This document shows, one piece after another, positions 50,897 through 60,461 of a stretch of 64,000 nucleotides of DNA; the first letter of the stretch is position 1, and every line of letters begins with the position of its first letter. Both the position numbers and the translations under genes were made by a program. The stretch covers positions 496,001-560,000 of the forward strand of contig NZ_JANHJR010000004.1 in the NCBI RefSeq assembly GCF_024495425.1, in the 5' to 3' direction. The DNA comes from Haloarchaeobius litoreus. Lineage in GTDB: Archaea > Halobacteriota > Halobacteria > Halobacteriales > Natrialbaceae. A model generated the notes under the pieces. That model was not told where the DNA came from, ran no database searches, and saw only the letters and a list, made by a program, of their open reading frames with translations.

Positions 50897-52303
50897 ATGG
50901 GCAGGCGCGACAGCGACCGTCGGCGACGACCGCTCCTGCAGACACTCGGTGTCGGCCTCTCGACGCCGTACTGGCTCCGCCGACTGGAGAGTCGGCCACC
51001 GACCACTCGACCGGGGGACCCGACCGTGAGACAGGCGAGCACCGTCGCGGCTCCAGCGTTCGTGGTCCACGAGCGCTCGGGCAGGGCACACGTCGAGCGA
51101 CGTGGGAAGGACGGCACGGTGTTCAGCGGGACCGCCGACGAGGCGCTCCAGTACGCTGTCGACGCCGGTTCGGAGAGTGGCATCGGGACCGCCATCGGGC
51201 TCGCTCCGGGGACCTACGAGGTGCACCGCACGGTCCGGCTCGCGTCGTCGACCTGGCTCGCCGGCAGTGGCACAGCAGCGAACCTCCGCGCGGGTTCCGG
51301 CCTGGACGACGACCTGCTGCGTGTTCCACCCGGCACCGACCACGCCCGAATCTCGGGCGTCCGACTGGAGGGCAACCGTGGCGAGAACGCCAGCGGGGCC
51401 GCCGTCTCGGTCGCCGGCTACACCTGGCGGACGGTCCTCGACGGGCTCGTCGTGCGCGGACCCGCCGGCGACGGCGTCAGGTTCGAGGCCGGCCCCGAGG
51501 GCGAGTACTCCTTCGAACCCGTGCTGGCCGACGTTGACGTTGCCCGCTGCGGTGGGGACGGCTTCGTCTTCGGTCACGTCGGCGACCTGTTCGGCTCGAA
51601 CCTCTACGCGGAGGGCTGTGCCGGCAACGGTTTCACCATGGCCGCCGCGGGCAGCACGGTCGTCCACCCTCACGCCTACGACAACCGTGGTGAGGCGGGC
51701 GTGCGCGTCCTCGAGAGCGCGATCGACCTCGACCTGCTCGGCGGCCACTTCGAACGCAACCGCCGGCACGGCGCTCTCGTCAAGGGCGAACGGATCGCGA
51801 TACGGAACGCGTTCTTCGCGGATAACTCCCGGGACGCACCCGACTCCTACAGCGGGCTCGTGCTCGACGGCGCACGGGACTGTCTCGTCTCGGAGTCGAC
51901 GTTCGTCAACGACGAAGGCGGCCCGCGCCCCCAGCGCCACGGGATCGTGGAGACGGCCGCGTCCGACACGAACCGGGTCACCGCGAACCTGTTCCGGAAC
52001 CACGCCAGCGGTGCCGTCGAGAAACCGGCCCAGCCGGCAACGTCGATGTACCGCGACAACGTCGGCTACACGACGGAGAACGGGGGTACCGCCGCAGTCG
52101 GCGACGGCGACGGGATCCCCCACGGACTCGACGAGACGCCGACGCAGTACTGGGTGCAGTCGGGAGACCCACGGACCGTCGCGCGGGCGGTCGACGTGGA
52201 CGGCACGGACCTCACGGTGTCCGTCGTCGAGGTCGGAAGCTGGTCACCGATGACCGACGCCGTCGACGTGACCTGGGGTGCGACGGCCATCGGTGGCGAG
52301 TGA
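50897..52303 (+). CDS. Right-handed parallel beta-helix protein
   Basis: A 468-residue protein with a basic N-terminus (MGRRDSDRRRRPLLQTLGVG), possibly a degenerate export signal. From about residue 75 come repeated short strands typical of the pectate-lyase-like parallel beta-helix (ISGVRLEGNRGENA, LDGLVVRGPAGDGV, LLGGHFERNRRHGALV, VSESTFVNDEGG, VTANLFRNHASGAV). The start LAPGTYEVHRTVRLASSTWL is the common N-cap. Such proteins bind or cleave polysaccharides. No catalytic set is obvious. It starts 86 bp after the glycosyltransferase. Confidence 0.85.
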   Translation: MGRRDSDRRRRPLLQTLGVGLSTPYWLRRLESRPPTTRPGDPTVRQASTVAAPAFVVHERSGRAHVERRGKDGTVFSGTADEALQYAVDAGSESGIGTAIGLAPGTYEVHRTVRLASSTWLAGSGTAANLRAGSGLDDDLLRVPPGTDHARISGVRLEGNRGENASGAAVSVAGYTWRTVLDGLVVRGPAGDGVRFEAGPEGEYSFEPVLADVDVARCGGDGFVFGHVGDLFGSNLYAEGCAGNGFTMAAAGSTVVHPHAYDNRGEAGVRVLESAIDLDLLGGHFERNRRHGALVKGERIAIRNAFFADNSRDAPDSYSGLVLDGARDCLVSESTFVNDEGGPRPQRHGIVETAASDTNRVTANLFRNHASGAVEKPAQPATSMYRDNVGYTTENGGTAAVGDGDGIPHGLDETPTQYWVQSGDPRTVARAVDVDGTDLTVSVVEVGSWSPMTDAVDVTWGATAIGGE

Positions 52304-52329
52304 GTCGACGGCGGCGGTCGAGATCCTCC

Positions 52330-52743
52330 TCAGTCCTCTCTGGTCGGGACCTCGCCAGCAGGAACTATCTCGCACTCGGGGAGGTCTGCCAGTACGTCCT
52401 CGGGTCCCGGCGGTGCGTACACCGCGAGGAGCTGGAGCGTGTCCCACCCGGTGTTCTTCGTCCCGTGTTCGACGCCTGCCGGGATGTACACCATCTCGCC
52501 CGGGCCGACCTCCCGCGTCTCGTCCTCGATGGTCTGTTCACCGTCACCCGCGATGAAGTACAGTATCTCGTCGCTGTCCGGGTGCGTGTGGAGGTCGTGG
52601 CCCTTCCCGGGTTCGAGGTTCACGACGCCCGCGCTGAGTCGCTCCGAGCCGTTCACCTCTGGTGTCGCCATCCACTTCAGCGTCCCCCAGTCGAACAGCT
52701 GGGTCGATACGTTCTCGCTGCTGACGAAGTGTTCTCCGGTCAT
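52330..52743 (-). CDS. Cupin-domain protein
   Basis: A 137-residue single-cupin protein. Motif 1 has HDLHTHPDSDEILYFIAG, with the metal-binding His-x-His and Glu, and motif 2 has PAGVEHGTKNTG. Such proteins are sugar isomerases, dioxygenases or sensors, and the function cannot be fixed here. The ATG at 52743 lies about 30 bp from a CAATTATG box on this strand. It is divergent from the Tm-1-like module, with 199 bp between the starts. Confidence 0.88.
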   Translation of the reverse strand: MTGEHFVSSENVSTQLFDWGTLKWMATPEVNGSERLSAGVVNLEPGKGHDLHTHPDSDEILYFIAGDGEQTIEDETREVGPGEMVYIPAGVEHGTKNTGWDTLQLLAVYAPPGPEDVLADLPECEIVPAGEVPTRED

Positions 52744-52942
52744 GACTCCAGTACAGTATGTCTCCGCTGGCGCATAATTGCACCGCGACCTGTCGACGAA
52801 TCGGAGAATAGAGGCCACAGATGCGCCCATGAATCGGTATCGACCGGACTACCAGAAGAGTGAACAGTCGACCCCGGTTCGGCCGTGGTGAATCCTGTCC
52901 CACAGCTTCAATATCTGCCCGAGAGATGGTACCAATGGACAC

Positions 52943-53776
52943 ATGAAGTTCACACGTTCCGAGTCGCTCGCCCGGCTCCGAGACGTCGCGACGAGTGGTG
53001 AACCGATCATCGGCGCTGGAGCAGGGACCGGCATCTCGGCGAAGTTCGCCGAACGGGGTGGCGTCGACCTGCTCATCATCTACAACAGCGGCCGGTACCG
53101 GATGAACGGCCGCGGGTCGTTGGCCGGACTCCTCCCGTACGGCGACGCGAACGAGATCGTCGTCGAGATGGGCCACGAGGTCATCCCCGTGGTCGAGGAC
53201 ACACCGGTGCTCGCCGGGGTCAACGGGACCGACCCGTTCCGTCAGATGGACGTGTTCATCGAGGACCTGAAGCGCCGGGGGTTCTCCGGCGTCCAGAACT
53301 TCCCGACCGTCGGGCTCATCGACGAGGACAGCGGGTTCCGGCAGAACCTCGAGGAGACCGGGATGGGCTACGACAGGGAGGTCGAGATGATACGGGAGGC
53401 CGCCGAGCAGGACATGCTGACCTGCCCGTACGTCTTCAGCGAGGAACAGGCCCGCGAGATGGCCGAAGCCGGTGCCGACGTCGTGGTCTCGCACATGGGG
53501 CTGACGACGTCCGGCGACATCGGTGCCGAGACCTCGCTGGACCTCGAGACGGCCGCCGAGCGCGTGCAGGCGCATCACGACGCGGCGAAGTCGGTCAACG
53601 AGGACGTCCTGGTCATCTGCCACGGCGGCCCGATCGCCTGGCCCGACGACGCCGAGTACATCCTGAACAACACCGAGGGTGTGGTCGGCTTCTTCGGGGC
53701 GTCCAGCATCGAACGGCTGCCGACAGAGGAGGCGATTCAGAACCAGGCGCGGGAGTTCAAGGAGATCGAGTTCTAG
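52943..53776 (+). CDS. Phosphoenolpyruvate-hydrolase-family TIM barrel
   Basis: A 277-residue TIM-barrel protein of the family named PEP hydrolase (the C-terminal half of plant Tm-1). Landmarks are [66 protein letters not shown] and [13 protein letters not shown]-like TTCAATATC lies about 28 bp before the ATG. The stop is 1 bp before the next start, so it is tightly coupled to the UPF0261 gene. Reaction not established from sequence; the family name comes from an early assignment. Confidence 0.88.
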   Translation: MKFTRSESLARLRDVATSGEPIIGAGAGTGISAKFAERGGVDLLIIYNSGRYRMNGRGSLAGLLPYGDANEIVVEMGHEVIPVVEDTPVLAGVNGTDPFRQMDVFIEDLKRRGFSGVQNFPTVGLIDEDSGFRQNLEETGMGYDREVEMIREAAEQDMLTCPYVFSEEQAREMAEAGADVVVSHMGLTTSGDIGAETSLDLETAAERVQAHHDAAKSVNEDVLVICHGGPIAWPDDAEYILNNTEGVVGFFGASSIERLPTEEAIQNQAREFKEIEF

Positions 53777-53777
53777 C

Positions 53778-55004
53778 ATGGCGGTCGTCATCATCGGCAC
53801 GCTGGACACGAAGGGCGAGGAGATCGGGTTCGCCCGTGACGTGATCGAATCGCAGGGCGTCGAGACGCACCTCGTCGACGTCGGTGTGCTGGACGACCCG
53901 GAGTTCGAACCGGACACGTCGGCGAGCGAGGTCGCGGAAGCAGGCGGCACCACCCTCGATGCGCTCCGCGAGGACGCGGACCGGGGCGAGGCGATGGAGG
54001 CGATGGGACGCGGGGCGGCCGCAGTCGCCCAACGGCTCCACGAGGCGGGCGTTCTCGATGGGGTCCTCGGGCTCGGTGGCTCCGGCAACACCTCCATCGC
54101 GACGACGGCGATGCGGTCGCTGCCCGTCGGCGTCCCCAAGTTCATGGTCTCCACGATGGCCTCCGGCGACACGGAGCCGTACGTCGGCTCCCGGGACATC
54201 GCGATGCTCTACTCCGTCGCCGACATCGAGGGACTGAACCAGCTCTCGCGGCAGGTCATCGCCAACGCCGCCCTCGCGATGGTCGGGATGGTCGCCAACG
54301 AACCCGACGTGGCGGTCGAGGACCGCCCCACGATCGGCATCACGATGTTCGGCGTCACGACGCCGTGTGTCCAGCACGCCCGCGAGCTGCTCGAAGCGCG
54401 CGGTTACGAGACCATCGTCTTCCACGCGACGGGGACCGGGGGCCGAGCGATGGAGTCGCTGATCGAGGAGGGGATCATCGACGGGGTCCTCGACGTGACG
54501 ACGACCGAGTGGGCGGACGAGCTCGTCGGTGGCGTCCTGAACGCGGGTCCCGAGCGCCTCGATGCAGCGGGCGACGCCGGCATCCCGCAGGTCGTCTCGA
54601 CGGGTGCGCTCGACATGGTGAACTTCGGCCCACGGGACTCCGTGCCCGAGGAGTTCGAAGGTCGCCAGTTCCACATCCACAACCCGCAGGTGACGCTCAT
54701 GCGGACGACACCGTCGGAGAACGCCGACCTCGGCCGGATCATCGCGGAGAAGCTCAACGCCGCGACGGGGCCGACCGCGCTGGCGCTTCCGCTCGGCGGC
54801 GTCTCGATGCTAGACGTCGAAGGCGAGGACTTCTACGACCCCGAAGCGGATACAGCCCTGTTCGACGCGCTCCGGGAGCATCTGGGTCCGGACGTCGAAC
54901 GCCTCGAACTGGACACCGACATCAACGACGAGTCGTTCGCCGAGGCCATCGTGGACACGCTCGACGAGTACATGCGCGAGTCTGGGCGCGGACCCACGTC
55001 GTGA
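53778..55004 (+). CDS. UPF0261/Tm-1-like ATP-binding protein
   Basis: A 408-residue protein matching the N-terminal half of plant Tm-1. It begins with VVIIGTLDTKGEEIGFARD and has the glycine-rich VLGLGGSGNTSIATTAMRSLPVG, followed by SRDIAMLYSVADIEGLN. Two Rossmann-like domains meet at about residue 180. ATP binding is known for the family; the bacterial and archaeal reaction is not established. It immediately follows the TIM-barrel gene, with a 1-bp gap. Together they reproduce the Tm-1 fusion, in the opposite order. Confidence 0.9.
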   Translation: MAVVIIGTLDTKGEEIGFARDVIESQGVETHLVDVGVLDDPEFEPDTSASEVAEAGGTTLDALREDADRGEAMEAMGRGAAAVAQRLHEAGVLDGVLGLGGSGNTSIATTAMRSLPVGVPKFMVSTMASGDTEPYVGSRDIAMLYSVADIEGLNQLSRQVIANAALAMVGMVANEPDVAVEDRPTIGITMFGVTTPCVQHARELLEARGYETIVFHATGTGGRAMESLIEEGIIDGVLDVTTTEWADELVGGVLNAGPERLDAAGDAGIPQVVSTGALDMVNFGPRDSVPEEFEGRQFHIHNPQVTLMRTTPSENADLGRIIAEKLNAATGPTALALPLGGVSMLDVEGEDFYDPEADTALFDALREHLGPDVERLELDTDINDESFAEAIVDTLDEYMRESGRGPTS

Positions 55005-55064
55005 CGACGGCCCCCTGCGGTCCCCGGACGACCCAGAGATAGCCCGATCGCGGGCCCGTCGCAC

Positions 55065-55976
55065 TCAGTAGGCGTAGCTCTTCTCGGCGACCCGTAACAG
55101 CCCGTCGTCGGTCCGGTCGAGTGGGGCGTAGCGGTCCTCGGTCACACTGTCGACGTAGGCAGCGAACGCCGACCCGAACCCGGTCGGCGGGTCATCCCAC
55201 AGCTCGACAGCGTACGACACCAGTTCCTCATCGCGCACCCGCTCCCGTTCGGTGTCGTTCGTGAGCCCGTAGAACGCCGACGCGGCCATCTCGCGCATGA
55301 GGATGTCGGGCTCGGCGCAGTAGACGCAGTCGTCGAAAGCGGAATGGTACTGGACGCCGCGCTCGCCGTGGTCCGGGCAGTCGAACCGGTCTAGCGTCCC
55401 CACCTCCCGCATCTCCACGTCGAACGGTGGCTCGTCGGTCACGTCGACGACGAAGTAGCCGCCGAAGGACTGCTCGCCGGTCTCCCGGTGGGTGTACTGG
55501 AGGAACGCGGAGTTGAGCCGACGGCCCTTCAGACGGCCGAGATGCGTGTTCCCGCAGAAGTGTGCCCGGCCCTCGAACTGGTCGAGCAACCGCCACGTCT
55601 CCATGTGCGTGACGAGGACCACGTCGGACGCGACCGCGTCGAGGTCGTTCGTGAACCGCTGCCCGCCGACGGTCACGCAGCCGTTCGAGGGGACCTCGGT
55701 GCCGACGCCGAGGTCGGCGTCGAAGTCGCCGAAGTGGTCGCGGTTGCCCCACACCCAGACGAGGTCGTGGCGGGCGTGGGCGGCGATTTCAGCGAGGACT
55801 GGTTCGACCTCGTCGAGCTGCCGGACGGCCGTCTCCCGCCCCGCCCGCATCGCGTCAGTGAGATCCCCGACGTGCACGACGAAGTCGAACGTCTCATCCT
55901 CGATGTCGTCGCGGACCCGACGGAGCGACTCGGTGTCGCCGTGGTGGTCACCCAGGACGAGGTATCGCTGTCCCAT
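55065..55976 (-). CDS. Metallophosphoesterase with zinc-knuckle tail
   Basis: A 303-residue calcineurin-like phosphoesterase. Metal motifs are GDHHGD (9-14), GDLTD (37-41), GNRDHF (about 83) and VTHMET; GNTHLG is the last. After the catalytic domain come the cysteines of CPDHGERG and CVYC, likely a structural zinc site, then a helical tail. It could act on nucleotides or nucleic acid; substrate unknown. The ATG at 55976 gives the standard start. It converges on the Tm-1-like module. Confidence 0.85.
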   Translation of the reverse strand: MGQRYLVLGDHHGDTESLRRVRDDIEDETFDFVVHVGDLTDAMRAGRETAVRQLDEVEPVLAEIAAHARHDLVWVWGNRDHFGDFDADLGVGTEVPSNGCVTVGGQRFTNDLDAVASDVVLVTHMETWRLLDQFEGRAHFCGNTHLGRLKGRRLNSAFLQYTHRETGEQSFGGYFVVDVTDEPPFDVEMREVGTLDRFDCPDHGERGVQYHSAFDDCVYCAEPDILMREMAASAFYGLTNDTERERVRDEELVSYAVELWDDPPTGFGSAFAAYVDSVTEDRYAPLDRTDDGLLRVAEKSYAY

Positions 55977-56122
55977 GCCCGACTGTCGTGTCAATCGACA
56001 GTTAGTGGTGACGGTCTCCGGGCCCCCGGTGCTGTCGACGCGTCGACCGCGGGACCCGGCCGTACCGACAGCGACGGAACAGTTCCGGAGGGTTCAAGCC
56101 ACCTTTCGGGCCAAACTACGAT

Positions 56123-57148
56123 GTGAACGTTCGCAACGCCGCCGCGACGCTGGTGGGGTTCGCTATCGCAGGTGTCGTGCTGCTCGGGCTGGCGTACCTC
56201 ATCGGGACCGGTGAGATTCTCGACGCGCTCGGCAAAGCGAACCCGGTCCGCGTCCTGATGGTCCCGCTCGCGATCTTCGCGTGGCTCTGTGTCTGGGGCG
56301 TGGCGTTGCAGGTCATCCTCGCTGCGGTGGGTGTCGAGATCTCGGTCATCGACGCGGTGCTCGTCCACGCTGGCGCGGCGTTCGCGAACCACATCTCCCC
56401 GTTCGGGCAGGCCGGCGGCGAGCCCATCGCGGCGTGGCTGGTCACGGAGACGAGCGACGCGGAGTTCGAACGGGCGCTGGCCGCGATGACCAGTTTCGAC
56501 ACCATCAACGTCGTCCCGTCGCTGCTGTTCGCACTGGTCGGCCTCGGCTACTACGCGGTCGAGGCTGTCCTCGTGCAGCGCATCCAGTATCTGGCCGCCG
56601 GTGTACTCGTGCTGGCGGTGACCCTGCCGCTGTTCGGGGTAGTCGCGTGGCGGAAGCGGGAGGCACTGGAACGTCGGCTGGTCGGACTGGTCGTCCCACC
56701 GCTGCGGTTCGCCGACCGGGTGCTCCCGAAGTTCTCGCTGCCGGGTCGGGCGGCGGTCGAGGGGATGGTCGAGGGGTTCTTCGTGGGCATCGAGCGCATC
56801 GCGACGGACCGCCGGCGGCTCGTCATCGCCGTCGTGCTATCGGCTTCGGGGTGGGCACTCCAGGCGGCCGGCCTCTGGTTCGCGTTCTGGGCGCTGGGTA
56901 TCGTCATCCCGCCGTACATCCCGCTCTTCGTGGTCACGCTCGGTGCGTTCGCCGGGGCACTTCCCACGCCCGGCGGTCTCGGCGGGGTCGAGACCCTGCA
57001 GATCACGCTGCTCGTGGCGACGACGACGGTCGTCGCCCCGACCATCACGGCCGCGGTCGCCATCTCACGGGTCGGTGGCTTCTTCTTCACGACCACGGTC
57101 GGGGCAGCAGCTATCGGAATCCTGAAAATACGGTCGAATTCGGTCTGA
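56123..57148 (+). CDS. UPF0104 flippase-like membrane protein
   Basis: A 341-residue protein with about eight membrane helices of the lysylphosphatidylglycerol-synthase transmembrane (UPF0104) family. Family blocks are HAGAAFANHISPFGQAGGEPI and the late GALPTPGGLGGVE. In bacteria this domain flips aminoacyl-lipids; archaeal members are thought to move lipid-linked sugars, but this is unproven. The start is GTG; the overlapping ATG at 56121 is immediately followed by a stop. It converges on the next gene with a 7-bp gap. Confidence 0.88.
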   Translation: MNVRNAAATLVGFAIAGVVLLGLAYLIGTGEILDALGKANPVRVLMVPLAIFAWLCVWGVALQVILAAVGVEISVIDAVLVHAGAAFANHISPFGQAGGEPIAAWLVTETSDAEFERALAAMTSFDTINVVPSLLFALVGLGYYAVEAVLVQRIQYLAAGVLVLAVTLPLFGVVAWRKREALERRLVGLVVPPLRFADRVLPKFSLPGRAAVEGMVEGFFVGIERIATDRRRLVIAVVLSASGWALQAAGLWFAFWALGIVIPPYIPLFVVTLGAFAGALPTPGGLGGVETLQITLLVATTTVVAPTITAAVAISRVGGFFFTTTVGAAAIGILKIRSNSV

Positions 57149-57155
57149 AGCGGAG

Positions 57156-58073
57156 TCAGCGGTAGCCGAGCTGTTCGAGGCGGCTCGCCACGTCGGCGTC
57201 GACCGGCTCGTCGCCGTTCGCCAGGTCTCCCGCCGCGACCGGGTCGTACGTCCCGTCGTCGGTCGCCATCGTGACCGCCCACGGCACCGTTCGGAGCTCG
57301 GGCAGTGCGATGCCCGCGGCGTGGCCGTAGATGCCCAGCTCGCCCATGGCGTTGCCGTGGTCTGCGGTGATGACGGCGCGCTCGCCGTCGAGGTTCGAGC
57401 GCAGGAGTTCGACGTCGTCGAGGACGATCTCGAGGTTCGCACGGTAGGCCGCCCAGACCTCCTCATACGTCCGGTTTCCGAAGCGGAAGTCCTCCCAGAC
57501 CGAGAGGGACTCCTCCCCGAAGTCGTCGAGCGCGATGCCGTCGTCGTGGTCGTCGGCGAGCGACGGGAAGTGGGGCTGCATGTAGTGGACGACCAGCCGG
57601 TCGAACTCCTTCGTCCGGCCAGCCTGCACGGCCGCCGCGGTCACCTGTCGGGGTGGTGTCGTCCCGACGTCGTCGTCCCAGCCGTCGCGCCAGACCTCCT
57701 CGACGAAGGCGAAGTCGTCGTGGTCGATGTGCGACGCGCTGTAGGGGTTCGCCGTGACGTAGCCGACGTCCGCCAGCTCGTCGGCGGTCCGGGTGCCGAA
57801 CACGGTGCTGAGCCACTCCGTCGAGGTGCCGCCGGGCGAGATGCGCGACTCCCCGGTCGGGAGGTCGTAGTCGCCGGCCACCTCGTCCCAGAGGTCCGCC
57901 CGGCAGGCGTCGAGCACGACGAGCACGTCCCAGTCCGCGTCGAACATCTCGTCCGACTCGAGGGACCTCGCGTACCGGAGGTACGACCGCGAGACGAGTT
58001 CGTGGACCGCACCGAACCCCGCTCCGCGGAGGTTCTTCACGCTCTCGTCCACGGTCGAGCGAAGCGAGTTCAT
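57156..58073 (-). CDS. Alkaline-phosphatase-superfamily hydrolase
   Basis: A 305-residue protein with the sulfatase/alkaline-phosphatase fold. The nucleophile region is LVVLDACRADLWDEV, and the second metal site is VITADHGNAMGELGIYGHAAGIA. It lacks a signal peptide and the canonical C-x-P-x-R sulfatase motif, so phosphatase or phosphotransferase chemistry is more likely. The ATG at 58073 lies about 28 bp after TTACTATG on this strand; an ATG at 58100 would add nine residues and sits inside that box. Together with the flippase-like neighbour, glycolipid metabolism is possible. Confidence 0.78.
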   Translation of the reverse strand: MNSLRSTVDESVKNLRGAGFGAVHELVSRSYLRYARSLESDEMFDADWDVLVVLDACRADLWDEVAGDYDLPTGESRISPGGTSTEWLSTVFGTRTADELADVGYVTANPYSASHIDHDDFAFVEEVWRDGWDDDVGTTPPRQVTAAAVQAGRTKEFDRLVVHYMQPHFPSLADDHDDGIALDDFGEESLSVWEDFRFGNRTYEEVWAAYRANLEIVLDDVELLRSNLDGERAVITADHGNAMGELGIYGHAAGIALPELRTVPWAVTMATDDGTYDPVAAGDLANGDEPVDADVASRLEQLGYR

Positions 58074-58176
58074 ACCCCGACGGAGGGCGGTCCCGCGCAT
58101 AGTAACTTCGGAACCGACCGAGTCGGGAGCAACACAGCCGTCGTCGGCCAGCGGCGGGTCGCGCGGCAGCCGACGG

Positions 58177-59517
58177 TCAGGGACCCTCGATTATCGTCTC
58201 GAAGAGGTCGGGGTACTCCTGCAGCTTCAGCCGGCCGATCAGTGCGTAGCAGTACGCCTGGACGCGTTCGTGCCCGAGACTCCAGTTCCCGTCGCCGCCG
58301 CCGTCGACGTCCGCCACCTGCAGGTCCTCGATGGCCCGCGACGCCTGCCGCGTGAGCAGCGGCGGCGGGTCCCCGCCGATGACCGACTGGTAGGTGGAGC
58401 GTGCGCGGCGCTTCTCCGCGATGAGGTGGCCCGAGTCGAACCCGGTCTGGCCCTCGTCCACGACGAGCTTGTCGACGGCGTGCTCGTAGGCTCGCGCCTT
58501 CGCGACGCCGGTCGAGAAGCCGACCGCAGTCGCGACCCGGAGCTCCCGGTCGACGTCGACCGTCCACGGCGAGGGGGCCGTGGCGGGGATGCACCATCTG
58601 GCGAGCCGTCGGTGGGCGAAGGCGTACAGGTCGTCCTGTTCGCTGTCACCCAGCCCCTGTCGTGCGAGTGCCTCCTCCCGTGTCGGTGTGTCCTCAAGCG
58701 ACGTTCTGAAGGCGTCCGTGGCGGCCTGTAGCTGCTGCGAGTACGGCTGCGAATCGTTGCCGAGACGGCCATCCAGATGCTGGAGGAACCGTTCCGCGCT
58801 TTCAACGTGCACCTCCGCCTGCAGGAGGTTCGCCGTCAGCTCGCCGACCGAACGAGCCTCGACGCCGGACGTCTCCGGGCCGTCCTCGTCGTCGACGCCG
58901 TTCGTGGCGTCCTCGAAGCCCCGCAGATCCGCGAGCTGCTCGGCCACGAGTGCCTCCTGCTCGATCTCGAGGTACCAGGCGAGGTCCGTCGCGGGGTCAG
59001 AGACCCGGTAGGGGGCGAGCTCCCCGGCGACCTGTCCGACCCGCTCCTGGAGCTCGGTGCCGCGCGTCGCCAGCGCCTGCAGGTCGCCACGGCCGGCCTC
59101 CCAGCGCGCCCGTCCGAGGTCCTCGCCGGCGAACTGGAGGCCGTACGTGGCCTGCCAGAGTGCCTCGTGGTAGTTGCCGCTCCGGAGTGCCGACTCGGCG
59201 TCCTCCAGCCAGCCACCGTCGCCGACGAACCGCCGCTCGGAGTCGAACCCGCTCCAGAGCGATTCGGCACGGTCCGTCGTCTCGGCGAGGCGGTCGACGG
59301 CGAACGCGGCGTGTTCCTCCGTCACCGTCGGTCGCCAGTGGGTGGTGGCCTCGGGCGGTGTCGGGTAGTGTCGGGACGCGAGGTCGGTGACCGAGTCGGG
59401 GAGGGCTGTCGGTTCGGTCATGCCGAGCCCGACGGTCACGCTCGTCCCCAGCGCGCCGATTCCGGCGACGCCACCGAGGAGCCGTCGTCTCGTGAGGGAG
59501 GGGATGTCGGGGACCAT
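58177..59517 (-). CDS. Tat-exported helical protein, unknown
   Basis: A 446-residue protein with an N-terminal twin-arginine signal (LTRRRLLGGVAGIGALG) but no lipobox Cys. The remainder is almost all helix with many Ala/Glu/Leu runs and one Cys pair near the end. Such architecture could be a solenoid or bundle on the cell surface. No family recognised. It is followed after 103 bp by the sulfatase-like gene on the same strand. Confidence 0.7.
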   Translation of the reverse strand: MVPDIPSLTRRRLLGGVAGIGALGTSVTVGLGMTEPTALPDSVTDLASRHYPTPPEATTHWRPTVTEEHAAFAVDRLAETTDRAESLWSGFDSERRFVGDGGWLEDAESALRSGNYHEALWQATYGLQFAGEDLGRARWEAGRGDLQALATRGTELQERVGQVAGELAPYRVSDPATDLAWYLEIEQEALVAEQLADLRGFEDATNGVDDEDGPETSGVEARSVGELTANLLQAEVHVESAERFLQHLDGRLGNDSQPYSQQLQAATDAFRTSLEDTPTREEALARQGLGDSEQDDLYAFAHRRLARWCIPATAPSPWTVDVDRELRVATAVGFSTGVAKARAYEHAVDKLVVDEGQTGFDSGHLIAEKRRARSTYQSVIGGDPPPLLTRQASRAIEDLQVADVDGGGDGNWSLGHERVQAYCYALIGRLKLQEYPDLFETIIEGP

Positions 59518-59624
59518 GTCGTATCCTGTCGGTTGCGTGCCCGGTCACTTAATCCTCGGTACAAACGCAGTCCGGCACCGATGGCGGGGACGTGGGACGG
59601 GGACCGCTGCCACCGGGTGGGCGT

Positions 59625-60461
59625 TCAGTTCAGGTCCGCACGTTCGAACAGCAGCGTGCCGACGAGCAGCGGTCCGACCGTCCACGCGAACAGGACGACT
59701 GCGAACGCCCACGGTTCGACGTAGAACGGAACCGTCCCCTCGACCGCGGCGGTGGCCGTCGGGTAGGCGGGGTCGGTCGCGTTGATCGCTGCCATCACGA
59801 GCGCGCTGTACGCTCCGGACGGGCTCAGTCCCTGCAGCAACACGAACCACGCGGGCACCGAACCGCCCGGCGGCGAGCCGGCGCTCGCGAGGTACGCCCC
59901 CTGCGGAACGAGGTCCCAGAGGATGGCGAGCCCGAGGTAGAGGCCGATGCCGATGGTCATGGCCCGGGACCTGGTCGCGACGGCCGCCGAGACGCCGACC
60001 GCGATGCCGACGAAGGCGACGCCGAGCGCGGCGGTCAGGCCGACGACCGCGAGGAACGCGACCGGCGGGAGCGAGCCGTACACCCCGAGCGCCACGACGC
60101 CGGCGAGCGCGAAGCCCACCACGAGCCCGACCACGACCACTGCGCTCCGGCCGAGGAACTTGCCGAGCACGACGGTCCGTCGGACGGGTTCGAGCCCCAG
60201 CAGGATGCGGAGACTTCCGGACTCCCGCTCACCGGCGATGGCGAGGTAGGCCGCCACGAGCGCGACGACCGGCACCAGCATCGAGGCGAACTCGCTGGCA
60301 CCGCCCAGTGCGGCGAGGACCCCGCTGTCGAGCGCGGGGACGAGCAGCGGGATGAGGAACGTCATGCTGACGATGACCGAGACGAACGCGACGACGCCCC
60401 AGAGCAGACGCGAACGGATGGCGTCCTCGAACTCCTTCCGGGCGATGACTCGCCAGTTCAT
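59625..60461 (-). CDS. ABC-2 type transporter permease
   Basis: A 278-residue membrane protein with about six helices. The start MNWRVIARKEFEDAIRSRL and the block GERESGSLRILLGLEPVRR are typical of NosY/ABC-2 permeases. Its ATG overlaps the end of the ATPase gene by 4 bp. The two form a transporter of unknown substrate. Confidence 0.9.
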   Translation of the reverse strand: MNWRVIARKEFEDAIRSRLLWGVVAFVSVIVSMTFLIPLLVPALDSGVLAALGGASEFASMLVPVVALVAAYLAIAGERESGSLRILLGLEPVRRTVVLGKFLGRSAVVVVGLVVGFALAGVVALGVYGSLPPVAFLAVVGLTAALGVAFVGIAVGVSAAVATRSRAMTIGIGLYLGLAILWDLVPQGAYLASAGSPPGGSVPAWFVLLQGLSPSGAYSALVMAAINATDPAYPTATAAVEGTVPFYVEPWAFAVVLFAWTVGPLLVGTLLFERADLN

